Positions 12,291 to 25,501 of a stretch of 64,000 bases of DNA are shown here, in pieces (positions within the stretch are counted from its first letter, which is position 1; each line of letters opens with the position of its first letter). Made by a program: the position numbers and the translations under genes. The stretch is from contig NC_092562.1 in the NCBI RefSeq assembly GCF_037975245.1, positions 10,145,001 to 10,209,000 of the forward strand, given 5' to 3'. The DNA comes from Apostichopus japonicus. Its lineage: Eukaryota > Echinodermata > Holothuroidea > Aspidochirotida > Stichopodidae. The notes beneath the pieces were generated by a model. It made no database searches. It worked only from the letters and a program-made list of their open reading frames with translations, and was not told where the DNA came from.

Positions 12291-15261
12291 TGTGCAAGCG
12301 TCAATGGTTTAGGTTTTTCTTTAAAGATATTACAGTGTTTACTTTCTGTAGTGAAGATTTGCAAATACTGAGTCTAAATAGTTTTGCACACTTTGTGTCA
12401 GTACACATGTGGACTTGCTTGTTGCTCTATAGTTTGTTCCAATTACAAAAAAAATCACAACACCAAAACAGAAAGTTGGCACGTTTGGTCTGGCAAATTT
12501 TACAGACGCTTCTTCACCTTGGGGAATTTTTTGGTTTGTTTTTGATAATCTGTTGTTTTTAATAAAGTGCTATTGCAAAAGTCATCTTCCCCACAGAATT
12601 AGTGTCACTACACATTTGTTGTTGTTTTTTTTTTGGGGGGGGGGAAGGGTTTGGAAAATGGGGAAATAGAGAGGGGTGATGGGGAACGATTACTGGAAGT
12701 TGAATTTAAAAGTGTACTACTATGCTATCAATCAGATCATATGAATGAATTAGAAGTATTTTGGTATACCCTGTGCAGCCTACTCATAATTGTAAAATAA
12801 AAATGTTAACTTTTGCGAAATGTTTGACCACTGGTTTATAGCCAGTTTGTAAGGCAATGAAAACCAAGCCATACTTGAAGTTTGCTAGCAAATCTGTCAA
12901 TATGTTTTTGACAAAAGTAAAGTCAAATGATGAAAGAAAGTTGCAAAGTTACTGTATGTCACTATCAAGTAACTTATTTTATATTTAGCTTTCTCATATC
13001 AGCTAGACTGTTATTTGTTTACAATCGTGAGTTGAAGTTTAAAGAGTGCAAAAACTTTAACTTTATGGTATTTTACCTAACTTAAGTTCAGGTTGGATTC
13101 TGCACTTCATAAGACAATTATGCCTATCAGAGTATAGGCCTAATTACTATTATTATAATTTAATAGGTACCAGTATGGTATCATTATTTGCTACAGAAAT
13201 TGTCCATAGTTTCTTCACAAATTTATCTACATATACTGTAAAATGTAGATGTGTGTAGTGTATGTTGTTAACACACTGCGAATGCTAGATGTCATGAAAA
13301 ATAGAAAAAGATATCATTTAACATAGAGTTTCCTGTAGATGCTTATGTTCATCATAATCATAACTGGACCAAACGTGCTGCAGTAGGTCAATACCCGTAT
13401 ATGCTAGGCTACTGCCAATGCTGGTTAGTAGGACTAACATTAACTCTAACAAGATGTAATATATACGCTAACGTTCATATCTAAAGTTAGGCCGGGCCCT
13501 AGGCCTTTGGTTAGAACAGGCCTAACTTAAAATAACTTCTAAAATATTTGCAACTGACAAGTAACATGGGTTAGCCTAATTAGTAAAAGTAGGCCTAACC
13601 TGAAGCCCAGATAAAACTAAAAAGGTAAGTTAGACTAACTCGGCTAGGCCTAGACACTTTTAAGTTTGCCAACTTACATTACTTAACAAACGAACCAAAA
13701 CCGTAGTTAAGGCTACAAACTGTCTGCCTCTAAAAATTAATACAGTAGCATATATGGTTAGATATAACTATGAATTATAAGACCAGGTAACACCGACACC
13801 TTGGTGTGTATGGGCCTAAGCTACACCGACAGTATTTACAACTGTGTACGTTAGGAGTTAGACTTCGGAAGGCCATATACATGTAGGAATTCACCAAGTC
13901 TTATTCTTAACTTTATGTGAGCAAGAAACAACTTTTGACAGTTGTGAAAAGTTCTTGGAAGTTACCTTTTGCCTGCAGTTACAGGAACAATGTCTAAGGA
14001 ACTCCATAAATCCACTTAACTCCTGCTATCCATTTGCGTCTTAAGTTTGAAACACCTTCAAAAAGTTCAGAATGTAGTTGGATAATAATCTCTTTTCAAA
14101 CTTTCCTATGAGTGGTGCCGTGCTGATAACCGCAGTACCTGTTCGTTCCTTCGAATAGATCTGTAATGAGGTACACTTTGTACAGCACAGGTACGCACAA
14201 ACCCAAACGGTAAATGTTGAACTGTACACTTGCTGTGGTGGAAAATGACACAGAAAAAGAACTGTCAATCTTGAAACTGTCAAATTGGTTAGCGCCCTCC
14301 ATACGTTGTCATAGTAACATTCCTCATTGAAATGTCAAAGTTCTCCCACAATCAATTACATATATGATTCGTTCATGCGGTTCAAACCAACAATCTAAAA
14401 AATAAGGCAAAAAAAGTAGGCCATGAACGTGCTTTCGTAATTTCATAAAGTAACGTACCATCGTTAGCTGTAAAATTGATCACAATTTTAACCTTGATTA
14501 CATTTCTGCATGTTTCTCAGAATAACGACCTTTTTGACAGCAACTGCAATCATGAACTCAGCGAAATATAGGCCATGGAGTGTATATTTATGTCAGCAAA
14601 TATAAATTACTCAAGAACCTAGGAAATCAAAGAGGATATGGCATAACGGGTCCTATTTGTTAGCTTGCGTCCGTTTATGATATTAATTCTAGATCACTTT
14701 CAATGGGGTTCATTGTCGAAACGGCCGGGATGAAGCGAAGACAGTTTTAGTCAGTAGTAATGACCATTCGTGACAACAATATGTTTACTGGCAGACATAT
14801 TATCGCCAGGAATGTAAGTAGCATGTACAAACAGAACTATACTTTGCTTTTGTTGCACTATATCGCCAGAGTTGAATTCAAATGCCATAACTTCAGTCTA
14901 TGTATGCCAACCAAGTCAAGACTAGAGAAATAAACTAAATGGGCTACTATCTTACATGTATCTTGCCGTTTACCAAATTAACTGAGAAGCTTTTTGGTAA
15001 CTAGCAACTAAACTATGAAACTATCGAAGTATTCGGCATTTAGTTAAAGCATTTTAAGCAGACAGCATCTGGGGAATGTTCTTTAGTGACCATGCATCCA
15101 TTATGGCCTCCAGTCCGGGGGAAACATTTAGTGCACTCACAAAATACTGCCAAAAATAGTCTGTCTGTCTGTCCGTCGGTCTGTCTATCTATCTATATAT
15201 CTATCTTGATAATTGAAATTGTAGTGAGTTGGAAAATCCAGAACAGTTCCAAAACTTCCAG

Positions 15262-15332
15262 CCTCCACCGGGATCGAACCCGAGCCTCTCGCTTTATAAG
15301 CGGACACCCTAACCACTAGGCTATGGACGCTG
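15262..15332 (-). repeat. tRNA-like SINE head (minus strand)
   Basis: Minus strand TAGCCTAGTGG (box A, 15313-15323) and GGTTCGATCCC (box B, about 15270-15280) lie about 32 bp apart, with a TATAA anticodon-loop-like segment between. A (CTGT/CTAT) microsatellite lies beside it at 15160-15205. A SINE is more likely than a true tRNA because acceptor-stem pairing is poor. Confidence 0.55.
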
Positions 15333-18114
15333 ATTGTATGTCCAGAGGTTCGAAACCGGTAAGGAAGGTCGTAATGCCACTGTAGGCGTTTGTCACCTGT
15401 ATCAAACAATACTAGTTCTGTTTTGGTGACATAGTTTTGCCTTACTCTAGAGATCAATTACATGATGCTAACCAACTCGAAATCATTTGTGATTCCTAAA
15501 GTCGGATCTCGAAAGAGATACTTGGAACAGACGTTATGTTATTTAAATGGAGGTAAACGACAAAGGCAAATGAATATCTATATATAATTGAAATCGTTCG
15601 ATCAAAATCATTACGATTTCAATTATATAAGTTAGTGGATATGTTCAGGGTGGATTGGCCTATTTTGAAAACTTTGTTACAGTTTCACGGTGAAATTTTT
15701 GAGATTATTCCTCGACATCCGAGAACAGGTCCCACAGGTTATTCTATCATAGTTGCATTCTACCTGTCGCATCTACAGGAATGCAACTGCGAAGACATGT
15801 AACTCGGATAATAAATATTACAAGATCCATAACAACAATAATAATCTGGAGTCAAGCAAAATTAAAAGTTTGAAGCAGTTAATTTTGGAAAATAGTTTCA
15901 GGATAGAGGGCATTTTTGGTTAAGTAAGAAATGGCGGTAGGGAGACAGCAAGTGCTGAAAGAGGAAATGAGGGCGATCTTTCCTTTTGTTGCAGTCGGTT
16001 TAACGAAAAAAAATGAAATGACGTTCGACTATTTATGGAAAAGTCCTTATTAAACAATTAGTGACAACAACATTCGAAGGGATGTAATATTATCTAACAG
16101 GAAATTGTTTCCGCTAACACTTTCATAGCGGATAAATGTACGCCTATAATCTAATATAAGGGATATGTGAAACTCCAAGGCTAACAAGTATAGATGTGTT
16201 TTCGCCCCTTCGCAAAAATACGTCGATGCTATTTTGTTTCACAGCAGCGTGCGTGGGAGGTGACAGGGCACCCAAACCTCCATCGTCAGCCGGGGGAGGG
16301 GGGCAGGGGGGGGGGGGTCAGTCCTCGCGATATGGTCCATTCGCAGGATTGTCCACATTTATGTTGGGAAAAGTAGCCCGCTCGTCGCCGAGTGTACACC
16401 TCTTTCTATTTAACCTCACATAAATCTTTAAGAGTAATTTATATCACCAATTTGCAATTAGACCTAAGTATCATTTGATCAAAAGCAAATGCTATAGTGA
16501 CAAATGCAGTAAAAACCTGATCGCAGTGTTACAAAGGTCACAGAGCCCAAGCACCGCCCGACAAAGATAGTCCCTGAAAGACGATGGGAATCCTAACTCT
16601 CTCTGGGGCTGCCTCCGACGGGCGAGCCCTACTACGAAATACAATATATTGCATCTATACATCAAATAGGAGTATAACAAGATTCCATAACAAACAACAC
16701 GAATTAAATATGAAATCGCGCGTGTTACTTTGAACTCAGGAAATAACTTTCACATTAGAGGGCGTTTTCACGAAAAAATAATAAAGCCGGGATGCTCCAA
16801 ACTTGGAAGTAGTTTATGGCATTATCTTTATAATGATGGTGGTGGGATTCTAACCGGGGATTATGTTTCTCATGTAAAATACTTTACTTAGGTGCTCTTT
16901 GGTTAAAAGGCCCTATACCAATCACAAACACTTCTTCGATGAGTAAGTTCCACTTCAGGTTTCAAGACCTGGGGAATACCAGCGTATATATCAGATGTTT
17001 TCTAATTATAATAAAAGAAAAATTAAGACCAAAAAAGGGGGGGGGGGTGGGTAGGTGTCAATACAACACTGGGGGTGAATACTGAACTAGTATACTAATA
17101 CTCCTGCCCACACCTACCTTCCATAATCTGTGTTGACCAGAGAGAGGCAAATTCCTGTCAGGGAATACTCGTTAGAGAACCTAAAATGGTGATACGAAAG
17201 GTGATGGAGTGAAAGCAGGAAATAGTAATTTTTGCACAACCTAACTCAAATCACAAACACAGTTAAATCTAATATATGTTGGCCATTTATCGCCTCAGGA
17301 GGAACTCAAGTGTGAATAAGGGAAGAAGAGGATTATTCTTTCGGAGGGGATCAGAAATAATCACCAGCACAAAATAATACGCATCTGAAGTGCACTTAGG
17401 TAGAAATGGGCCAATTTAGGAATCCCAGGAGCCCATCACAAAATCCATCTCACTTATTTTGTACACAGATCAAGGTGAACAGTTTCATTTCTTCATTAAC
17501 CATCAACAGGATAAAATAGACAGACAAAATCCAATTTTTTTTCGTTTCCTCATTGAAGTACTTTTATAATTCCTAACTATTCACAAAAATTGCTCACAGA
17601 ACTATATATTACAAAACAAAGACGCTATAAATTAATACATCACAATATTGAGTACATTTCACATGAATCAAAGGCAAAGAGGTCAAAGGTGAATCATTAT
17701 GTAAGATTAGGAATGTACACAAGTCACATGTAAACACGATTGAGACCAACAAAAATCTACCTCTCTTCTTACGTTGGTATTAACAAGAAACTCTATCGAC
17801 AAGAGTCAGTATCACGTACGCAGAAATGATCTGAAAACAGAACTCTAGGATTTATATTCAAAGAAAAACAGACATTCTAGTCTCCTCCCTCCCCCCTTCA
17901 AGAAAAAGAAAAAAAATTGATTCATTTTAAATCATCACAAAAAACGAGCTAGCTGCTTAGAATTTATCGGTACTAATGATGTTGTCACATAGGCCTATTA
18001 TGCCCATTAATTATCAACTGTACTGTATTGACATTTTGCTTTTGTGAATACAGATTAAGTACACACACCTATTGCTTGAAAGTGCTCGGAATCAAAGGTT
18101 TGAAATCAACAGCA

Positions 18115-18200
18115 GGTCGTTGGTTAGGTGCGGCCCGGTAAATTTTTCACTCCTTATATCTGGCCCATTCATTCAAAAGGTTGCCCACCCTTGCTGTAGA
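18115..18200 (-). mobile_element. Truncated hAT-type terminal sequence
   Basis: Read on the minus strand it begins CAGCAAGGGTGGGCAACCTT and runs into GGGCC/GCGGCCC, the usual left end of many hAT elements. I could not find the partner end. Confidence 0.5.
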
Positions 18201-18669
18201 TGTTCAGCAAGGAGACCAAAACCTCTCACCAAAAATGTTCGTTTGCGATCGTTTGCAATAATTGGTGTTCAAGACAAATCTGAGGAAATTTACGGTCAAA
18301 ATTCTGTCACGGTGAAAATTTTATAATAACTGAATCTTTTTTTCTGCAATGTTTGTTGACTAAAATATCAAACTCTCACTTGGGCATTTAAATGATTGCA
18401 CATAACTGATTCTAAACTCTCAGCATACCATCTCGTTTACCTGTGACCTTTGCACTCTTAAGGACCCTGCGTATTGGACATTCCACAGAGGAGAGATCAA
18501 CGTTACACAGGCTGAGATGATTGCGATGTTGTGAAAACTCTTGTAAATGTAGAAGCTTCTAGAAGAATTCACTTGTGCATTCTTGGATCTTTACATAAGA
18601 GTAGAACATTCTGGTAGAGTGCTAAGTTATACATATAGAGCAAACTGTCTAAGCTCATCAGAGGATTAA

Positions 18670-19013
18670 AGGCATTCAAGACTCGCCCCAAACCGTGTGC
18701 CGCCATCTACAAAAGTTAACTTTCCGTTGCTTGCAAGTGAAGTTTTTTTCGTGTCGCTACAAAATGCAGACAGTAATGAAACGTGATACCTTGTTATCTT
18801 TTATCTAGACCTTAGATGTCCATTGCTGCTATGTACACTGTGTTGTGGGTATTGACAGTAGCTGCATGTATTGACTGTGCACTAGTGTCTAATTACCTGT
18901 GTGTGTATTTTCTGGGATCGATGGTGGTGTCTAACACTCCTGTTACACCTCATTCGAAACTAGGTCAGATTACCGGCATCAGACGTTTCTTTGTGTGAGA
19001 GTCTTCGATGCCA
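18670..19013 (+). mobile_element. TTAA-flanked MITE, copy A (344 bp)
   Basis: The left end is AGGCATTCAAGACTCG and the right end is its near-complement AGAGTCTTCGATGCCA. TTAA stands on both sides (18666-18669 and 19014-19017). The interior matches 48843-49198 along most of its length. TTAA duplication is the hallmark of piggyBac-type elements. No transposase is encoded. Confidence 0.85.
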
Positions 19014-21429
19014 TTAATATAACCATATCATTATTAATGTATCTGTCATTTAAAATTGAAAATGGAAAAGAGCAGAGAGATCTGTAGCTAGGACAGTATT
19101 TTGAGACAAGTGGCTTCTGGATTACAAGTGCAGAAGTCACTGGTTCTAGCCATTAAATTCTTGACTCATTTCCATTGTCTCAAATTTCCCTGTCAGTTTT
19201 CCATCTGTGTTTTTCAATTTCTTAAACTTGATTCATTTTCAAAGATTCCGACATCACTACCACAATGTTCGTACAAGCTCTGAAAGTTTAGTCTTCATGA
19301 CAGGGTATTAAATTAAGATGGAAGGGTGTATACTGTCACTAGGTAGTAGTATCGGGGTTGAACAATTCCTGAGGATAACATAGTTCCTTCCATCAGTTCC
19401 TCTGAAAAGTGTTATCTTTCATCAAGAGGTTTCATACATGAGATGGAGCAATAACCTCCCCCTCCCACCCCCAGACCTCCCACTTACCAACCCCTCACAA
19501 CACCATGGATCAATCTATCAGGCCCAATGAATCAGTTGAACTTTACAAGACTCCAGAGGGTTCCATATTTTGATGGCGCCATGAATACTACCTACGGGTG
19601 CTACATATTTCCCTCTTAGATGGTTCAATGAATAAAGGAGTTTTAGCAAAAGGCTTCACACATGACACTGAGTAATGACAACCCTCACAAAGTCACACAA
19701 GGAGGTCATAGTTCCTCGAAGCATAATTCCTTCTCAATAATGGCGTGGGGTCTATTTGATTTAGGCTTCCTACATCAGATGGTGCTAGACAGAATGGAAC
19801 AGGGCAGTCGCCTCCTCATGATACTGGAGAACCTTCGACCGAGAGTCGGTGAACGGAGAAAAAATGATCGTAACCTGATGTGATGATGAATCGGAGATGC
19901 TTGGCTGTCGATGAGTCGACCTACGTGAAAATGACAAAACGCAACGATAAAGAAACAAAACGAGAGAGAAAAAGAACAGACGATTGCAGCAAAAGTCAAA
20001 TAGCAAAAGAAATCAAGATGACACATTACATAAATATTCCAGACAATGTAATCTCAAAGATCTTGCTATTAATTCTTGAAATTTTGGCTTGAAAATGACT
20101 TAATTACTACATCAGCAGATTTTACAGCGATGGATTTTTCTTGTCATCATGGCACATGTTTCCAATAACTTACTTTCTCTTCATAATCAGTGTTATTATT
20201 TTTTCAGACTTCCTTTCACTGAGCTGTACTCATTCAAGGCTTCATCAAAATGCTGTTTTTTTGAAAACTTAATTTTTTGTTTTTGAAGATAAATGTTTTG
20301 TACATTATACGGAAAATCAATGACACTCCACCAGAATGTGGGCTTGAGGTTTTCTTTGGGCCCATGAAGTATAGCAATCTTGCAGTTAGTACTTACAAAC
20401 TTGTTCAAAGTGTCACCTACAAGAACACCTTATATTCTATAGTAAGCTAACTTGCCAACAGTGTGAATATGCAACAGTGAATCCTTAGCATAGTTATCTT
20501 CCTAATTCCCGTTAAGTTTGCATTACCTAATGTGGCTAGAGTGAAAACACTGTGTAGTGTGGAGTGAACTGCATGTGTGTGCATATGAAAGAAATGGTTC
20601 AACAAAGTTTCACAAAGATCATGACTTTCCTTCATTCTGTCTACAAAATCTGGGTCTGTGTTTTTGTTAGTCCAAAACTTAGATCATGCTTCATGTAATC
20701 ATTGATATACAAGCTAGAAAACAAGGTGATACAAAACTGAACATAGCCTAACGATAGCGCTGCAATACCTTGCCAACAATCCACCACTAAGTGTTCCCTC
20801 TTTCTCTGGCATTTTCATGCAATCTGGTCTTTGTGTAGATCAATTGCACATGTCTTTATGCGTTGTGAAAGCATACAGGCTATCTCCAAATTTAGAAAAT
20901 ATCACCGAATCCCGATATTCAAGCACAGTTATGTAGGTTTGATATTAAGTAAGCGAATATGAGGTCATGGAAAACCCTGAATATCCAACCGACCGAATTA
21001 CTGTTGGACTAATAACCGATCTGAAGATCAGAATCATATCCGTTGTGGTTGAATCAAAAGGGAATCAGTGTAAAATTACCATAGATGCAAAAGCTAAAAG
21101 GAGATATACATTGATCTATTCATGGTGACAGTAAATGACAAGATTATTCACTGAACAAACCTTAAAAAGTTTTGTTTTTCACAAGGAAGAACAGTATATG
21201 CAATCTGGCCACTATAACTACCTTCTAATTAGCCGACAGACATTTCTTAAACGTAGGATACAGTGTGAATTTGCCAACATTTAATGGCATATGCGACGGT
21301 ATGGCCTTGTTAGTGGTTGTAAAGTTGCATCATTTGAATAGGTCATTGCATTCAAGCTGACCATAAATAACAAGATGTTCAGTCACATGCTACTGAATAT
21401 TCAGTACATGCTAATACAATAAAGCTGAC

Positions 21430-21542
21430 CTTATACTCTTCCGTCTGTAATGAAGCATCGGATGGAGACAGCTCAGCGTCCTTCAAAGTTTCAAAATCTG
21501 TTGGTTCTTGCTGAACACTGCGCTCTATTTTGAGGCCCTTAA
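21430..21542 (-). CDS. Candidate internal exon, acidic Ser/Gln-rich protein
   Basis: A TTTTTCCAG acceptor precedes base 21542. The donor after 21430 is AAG/GTCAGC, which is weaker than consensus. Only one frame is open (two leading bases, then 37 codons, ending in phase 0): LKIERSVQQEPTDF... ending LQTEEYK, rich in Glu, Asp, Ser and Gln. Exon 22150-22256, 0.6 kb upstream in transcription, ends in the phase this exon needs, so the two can be joined. No domain is recognised. The acidic composition would fit a nuclear regulator, but this is a guess. Confidence 0.45.
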
Positions 21543-21735
21543 CTGGAAAAAGATAAACATGCAAGACAATGACGACAACATTGAACGTTTGTTTTCAAAA
21601 ATAAAATGTAACATATGACTACTACTTTATACAGCAGTGTAGGAGGCACACACTTGTAAGGCTTTTGGCTGTTATTTTAACATTGATACAACCCACCACT
21701 GAGGGCTGGACCTGTTTGGTTGGCTTGACTCCACT

Positions 21736-21775
21736 GGAGTGGATCCACTCCTCTTTGAGTGGATTCACTCCTCTT
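21736..21775 (+). repeat. Short palindromic tandem repeat
   Basis: GGAGTGGATCCACTCC is a perfect 16-bp palindrome. It is followed by a second, diverged GAGTGGATTCACTCC copy about 21 bp on, both followed by TCTTTG. Confidence 0.7.
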
Positions 21776-22149
21776 TGGGGGGATCATTGCCCTAAAAATT
21801 TCTTTGCTTTATTTCAGAATCTTTAAAGTGATTGGAGGTAATGGTAACAGTTTACCATTTTACCTATTAGGGTATTTAGTTACATTTTCTTTTTATTGCC
21901 AGTAGACACATGTTGCTTAAATTTTGTCAATTCAAAGGGAATGCCAGTGGGAACATATTTTTAGCAAGTAGACATTTCATGCACTGGTAATTTTTTGTAA
22001 ATGGTTCAACTGATTGTGAAATTCTAGGTCTGTAGAAAGTCCATTATTCATCATAGAGTATATTAACTTATTCAGCTTGCTTAAGGCTCTGTTGTAATGT
22101 ATTCCTATTGCTTTTGTACACAACACCCAGTGGCTGTGATCATACTTAC

Positions 22150-22256
22150 CTTGGAATGAATTGACTTTGATAGTCTTCAAATTCACTAATGTTGTAAAGC
22201 TTAGGATGAATTCCTGTGGGTACAGCCCAGTTGAGGCCCAAAAGGTATCTAGCCTC
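22150..22256 (-). CDS. Candidate internal exon (107 bp), frame uncertain
   Basis: A pyrimidine-rich acceptor (CATTCCTAG) precedes base 22256 and a consensus CAAG/GTAAGT donor follows 22150. Two frames are open. In phase 2-in/1-out it reads RLDTFWASTGLYPQ... ending VNSFQ, which matches the phases of the exons at 28253 and 21542 exactly. In phase 0-in/2-out it reads EARYLLGLNWAVPTG... ending YQSQFIP, which looks more protein-like but would need other partners. The splice sites make an exon likely. The family is not recognised. Confidence 0.45.
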
Positions 22257-22836
22257 CTAGGAATGAAGGGAAATAAAATAAAATAAAACTGTCGAAGGTA
22301 AAATGCCAAACCTTCTTACTGCAGTGTGTACATAAGATACATAACTTACGACTCGGTTTTATCGATTAAGAACTTGAACATTTTCAAAAATCTATTTGAC
22401 ATGTTTACTAGACTACTTGGGGGCAAAGCTATTGTGAGGGCAGGGGAAATTTAATCAAAAAGAAACTTTTTGTTGAAGAATGTATCTGACACTCTCATTC
22501 CACACTTTGAAACATCTAAAGCTGGTCGCACACTCCCTGACTGACCGCGACCGGACAGACGTAGCTTTCCATAATCATAAAGACACCCATGGTCTAACAA
22601 CTGACCCTTGTACAACTCATAAGATTATTGGTTGGCTGGCCTTTGATATTCAGACAGCATTAAGTTTTATGAAAAACCTGATCATTCAGGCTTATTGATG
22701 TATGAAGGGACTTCACCATATGTGACGCAACTCTCCATTTGGAGTAATCTACACTGCATGATCAACGCTTTTATTATTTGTAGTGATGTTCACGGTGCGT
22801 GTTCGTGTATGTTTGGAATAGTTTGGAATAAACATA

Positions 22837-23045
22837 CTAATTTAGAATCCGTACTATTCGACTACCCAATCTGGAACTCTACCCCTTTAATTCATTCCAG
22901 CGAATCATTCACGCGACGCACCTATTCACTGACTGTTATTCTATTGATTTGGGAGACAGACGAGCACACACATTCAGCCGGATTATACTTTGTTATTCTG
23001 CCGAAGTAAGCTTTCCCATTCATATGGTACGGATTCTAAAGTTAG
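22837..23045. mobile_element. Small MITE with CTAA...GTAC terminal repeats, copy A (209 bp)
   Basis: The left end CTAATTTAGAATCCGTAC is inverted at the right as GTACGGATTCTAAAGTTAG. The same ends bound 33498-33691, whose interior differs. TTCCCATTCATAT next to the right end is also shared, inverted, with the left end of that copy. Confidence 0.7.
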
Positions 23046-23178
23046 GCCGGAATAAAATACACAACTTCAGTCTTGGCATCTGTTGTGCGACCATACAACT
23101 GGTAAATTACATTAACCGCCCCAAGTTAGGTCTCAAAATTTGGACCAGTCTAGCCTACATAGGCCTATAGCCCCTAAT

Positions 23179-23679
23179 ATAGTCAGTATTGCGAAGTTCG
23201 GCATACTGCGAAGTTCAGACGCCCTAAGAAATACACGATTTCACCATGAAAACCTACAGGAAGAGCCAAATTTCACCAAAAAGTACGAAGCTACAGTTAT
23301 TTTCTCTCCAAAATGACCCTTGTGCAAGAAATTACTTACATATTTGTCAATAAAATGACGAAGATCTATGAAGTCTGTTATAATTACTGAAAGAGCAACT
23401 GCGCCACCAATTTTATCACCAGCGCCACACTGTAGGTTGGGTGTCCGAACTTCGCAATACTCTAGCAAAGAAATACCAGTTCCACAATCACGAAGAATCT
23501 TCTTGGAATACAACATGAAAACAGTTTGCAGGAAAGAAAGTTTGACCGTGTATCATACTAAAACAAATTTCTCCTACCATATCAAGTATATTTTCTTGTG
23601 ATTTATACCAGAAGATTTAGTTTTGGGGTGTTTTAAGGCTTAGGTGTCCGAACTTCGAAGTGACCATGCTACTACTAGT
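23179..23679 (+). repeat. Tandem 501-bp repeat, unit 1
   Basis: It begins ATAGTCAGTATTGCGAAG and carries CGAAGTTCGG near its left end and CCGAACTTCG near its right end (subterminal inverted repeat). It closes with GACCATGCTACTACTAG. Unit 2 follows immediately with roughly 93-95 percent identity by eye. An antisense open frame within each unit has no start context or splice sites. Confidence 0.85.
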
Positions 23680-24175
23680 ATAGTCAGTATTGCGAAGTTC
23701 GCCATACTGCGAAGATCGGCCACCCTTAAGAAATACACGATTTCACCATGAAAATCTACAGGAAGAGCCAAATTTCACCAAAAAGTACGAAGCTACAGTT
23801 ATTTTCTCTCCAAAATGACCCGTGTGCAAGAAATTACTGACATATTTGTCAATAAAATGACGAAGATCTATGAAGTCTGTTATAATTACTGAAAAAGCAA
23901 CTGCGCCCCCAATTTTATCACCATCGCCACACTGTGGGTTGCGCGTCCGAACTTCGCAATACTCTAGCAAGAAATACCAGTTCCACAATCACGAAGAATC
24001 TTCTTGGAAAACAACGTGAAAACAGTTTGCAGGAAAGAAAGTTTGGCCGTGTATCGTACTATAACAAAATTCTCCCACCATATGAAGTATATTTTCAAAT
24101 GATTTATACCAGAAGATTTAGTTTTGGGGTGTTTTAAGTCTTAAGTGGCCGAACTTCGAAGTCACCATCCTACTA
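23680..24175 (+). repeat. Tandem 501-bp repeat, unit 2
   Basis: Second copy of the preceding unit with scattered substitutions and small indels, closing with CACCATCCTACTAG. Confidence 0.85.
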
Positions 24176-24204
24176 GGGTACTAAGTAATACTAAGTATAG
24201 TAAA

Positions 24205-24801
24205 GGCTTCATAATTGACGCACCCCCGTAATTGACGCACCTTCAATTATTACTAGCAACGATACAGCAGGCCACCTAAACTTTTTGCAGTCAAGCAGAA
24301 TTACATATTTCATGAGTTTGAATCCATTTGAGCTATTTGCTGACCAAATTGTGGTATTTTCTAAGCTTTTAATACCCTCTCCCCAGTTTTGCACGTTTTT
24401 TGGGCATTTGGAAATCTTACACCCTAAAAATACCCAACATTACCTCAATATGATAAAACTACTCTCTGTGACCTCACCTGTCTGAGCTTAGAGGCTCAGA
24501 GCATAGCAAACAGCATCTAAAGTCAATGGATGTATACTAAGGCCTACACTGCAGTTAGCTTATCGACGAAAGTGTCAATTTAGGGGTATAAAAGAACTTG
24601 ACACGGCAGACATTTTGTGGTCAAATTCTGCTCATTTGTACGGTGCATAAGCACAGAACCTTAAATATTTTGAGATCAGAACATTTCTGAGGAACTACAC
24701 ATATGAAAAACACATACAGTTGAGTGTTTTGGATTTTTCCTTGATAGATATCTTTGATCAAATCCTTAAATGCGTCAATTATGAGCCCACCATGCTACTA
24801 G
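24205..24801 (+). mobile_element. Subterminal-inverted-repeat element, copy A (about 597 bp)
   Basis: GGCTTCATAATTGACGCA at the left is inverted near the right end as TGCGTCAATTATGAGCCC, followed by ACCATGCTACTAG. An extra GTAATTGACGCACC lies just inside the left end. The interior is homologous to 32030-32477, inside FAM32A intron 1. No coding capacity is seen. Confidence 0.75.
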
Positions 24802-25501
24802 TATTGGGACTCTACTGATCATTCATACAATTATTTTTGCATACAGTAGTCTACCACTAAATATGATGGGGTTGAACATATTTGTTACATGTCTGTCTAA
24901 TAGGTAGGATTCGGAAATTAGGAATACAATATGCCTGTCTAACGTCCGATTTAGACTAACGTTGTGAGTAGGCTAAGCGGAAACGTTACTTAGGATAGCT
25001 TTTACACTGGTTTCGATTTGTTCAGATTCTAATAATTACATTCACTGCCAACAGCCCGATTCATGGAAAATACTGACCACTTTGTCCAACTCACCCATCA
25101 ATCATATTTTCTGGTGGATTTCCTGAATCACTTGATGTTGCCAGGAGAATTTGAGCTCCGGATTCAGCGGTTGCTACGTCCATCTTCAATTGGCTTTACG
25201 TTGTTATGATGGTCTGCACTATACAGCAGCTCGAGCTTCAAAATATTTACAAGCATGTCAAGTGTTGTTCATGAATAGCGACACCTTTTTATCGCACAAA
25301 TATCCTCCCTGTAGTGCCAAATTCCGTAGATGAAAAAGTTTTGATCGCTCCACAAGTGGAAGGAAAGAGGTGAGTTCGTGGACTTGTAGTCTGGTGGGGG
25401 AGGGAGGTGACACGAGATGGTGATAATGATGGATTTTAGTCAAGAAAGGTAAGAGCTCAAATAGCACGTAATTGAGAAAGGAAGAGGTCAAAAGGCTTTA
25501 A

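Larger units (their letters stand above)
3582..21429. other. Intergenic or intronic stretch without recognised genes
   Basis: Apart from the repeats listed separately (R3 copies, 101-bp tandem, a hAT MITE, SINE heads, a hAT end, a TTAA MITE), this 18 kb shows AT-rich unique sequence, short homopolymer and poly-G tracts (5994-6007, 11600-11612, 12636-12643, 17037-17047) and no exon I can support. The minus-strand frames at 7381-7690 are open but lack matching splice sites. Confidence 0.5.

Noticed and set aside
15262..15332. Functional tRNA gene on the minus strand
   Set aside because: Internal promoter boxes are good, but the acceptor stem is unpaired and the flanks look like SINE body.
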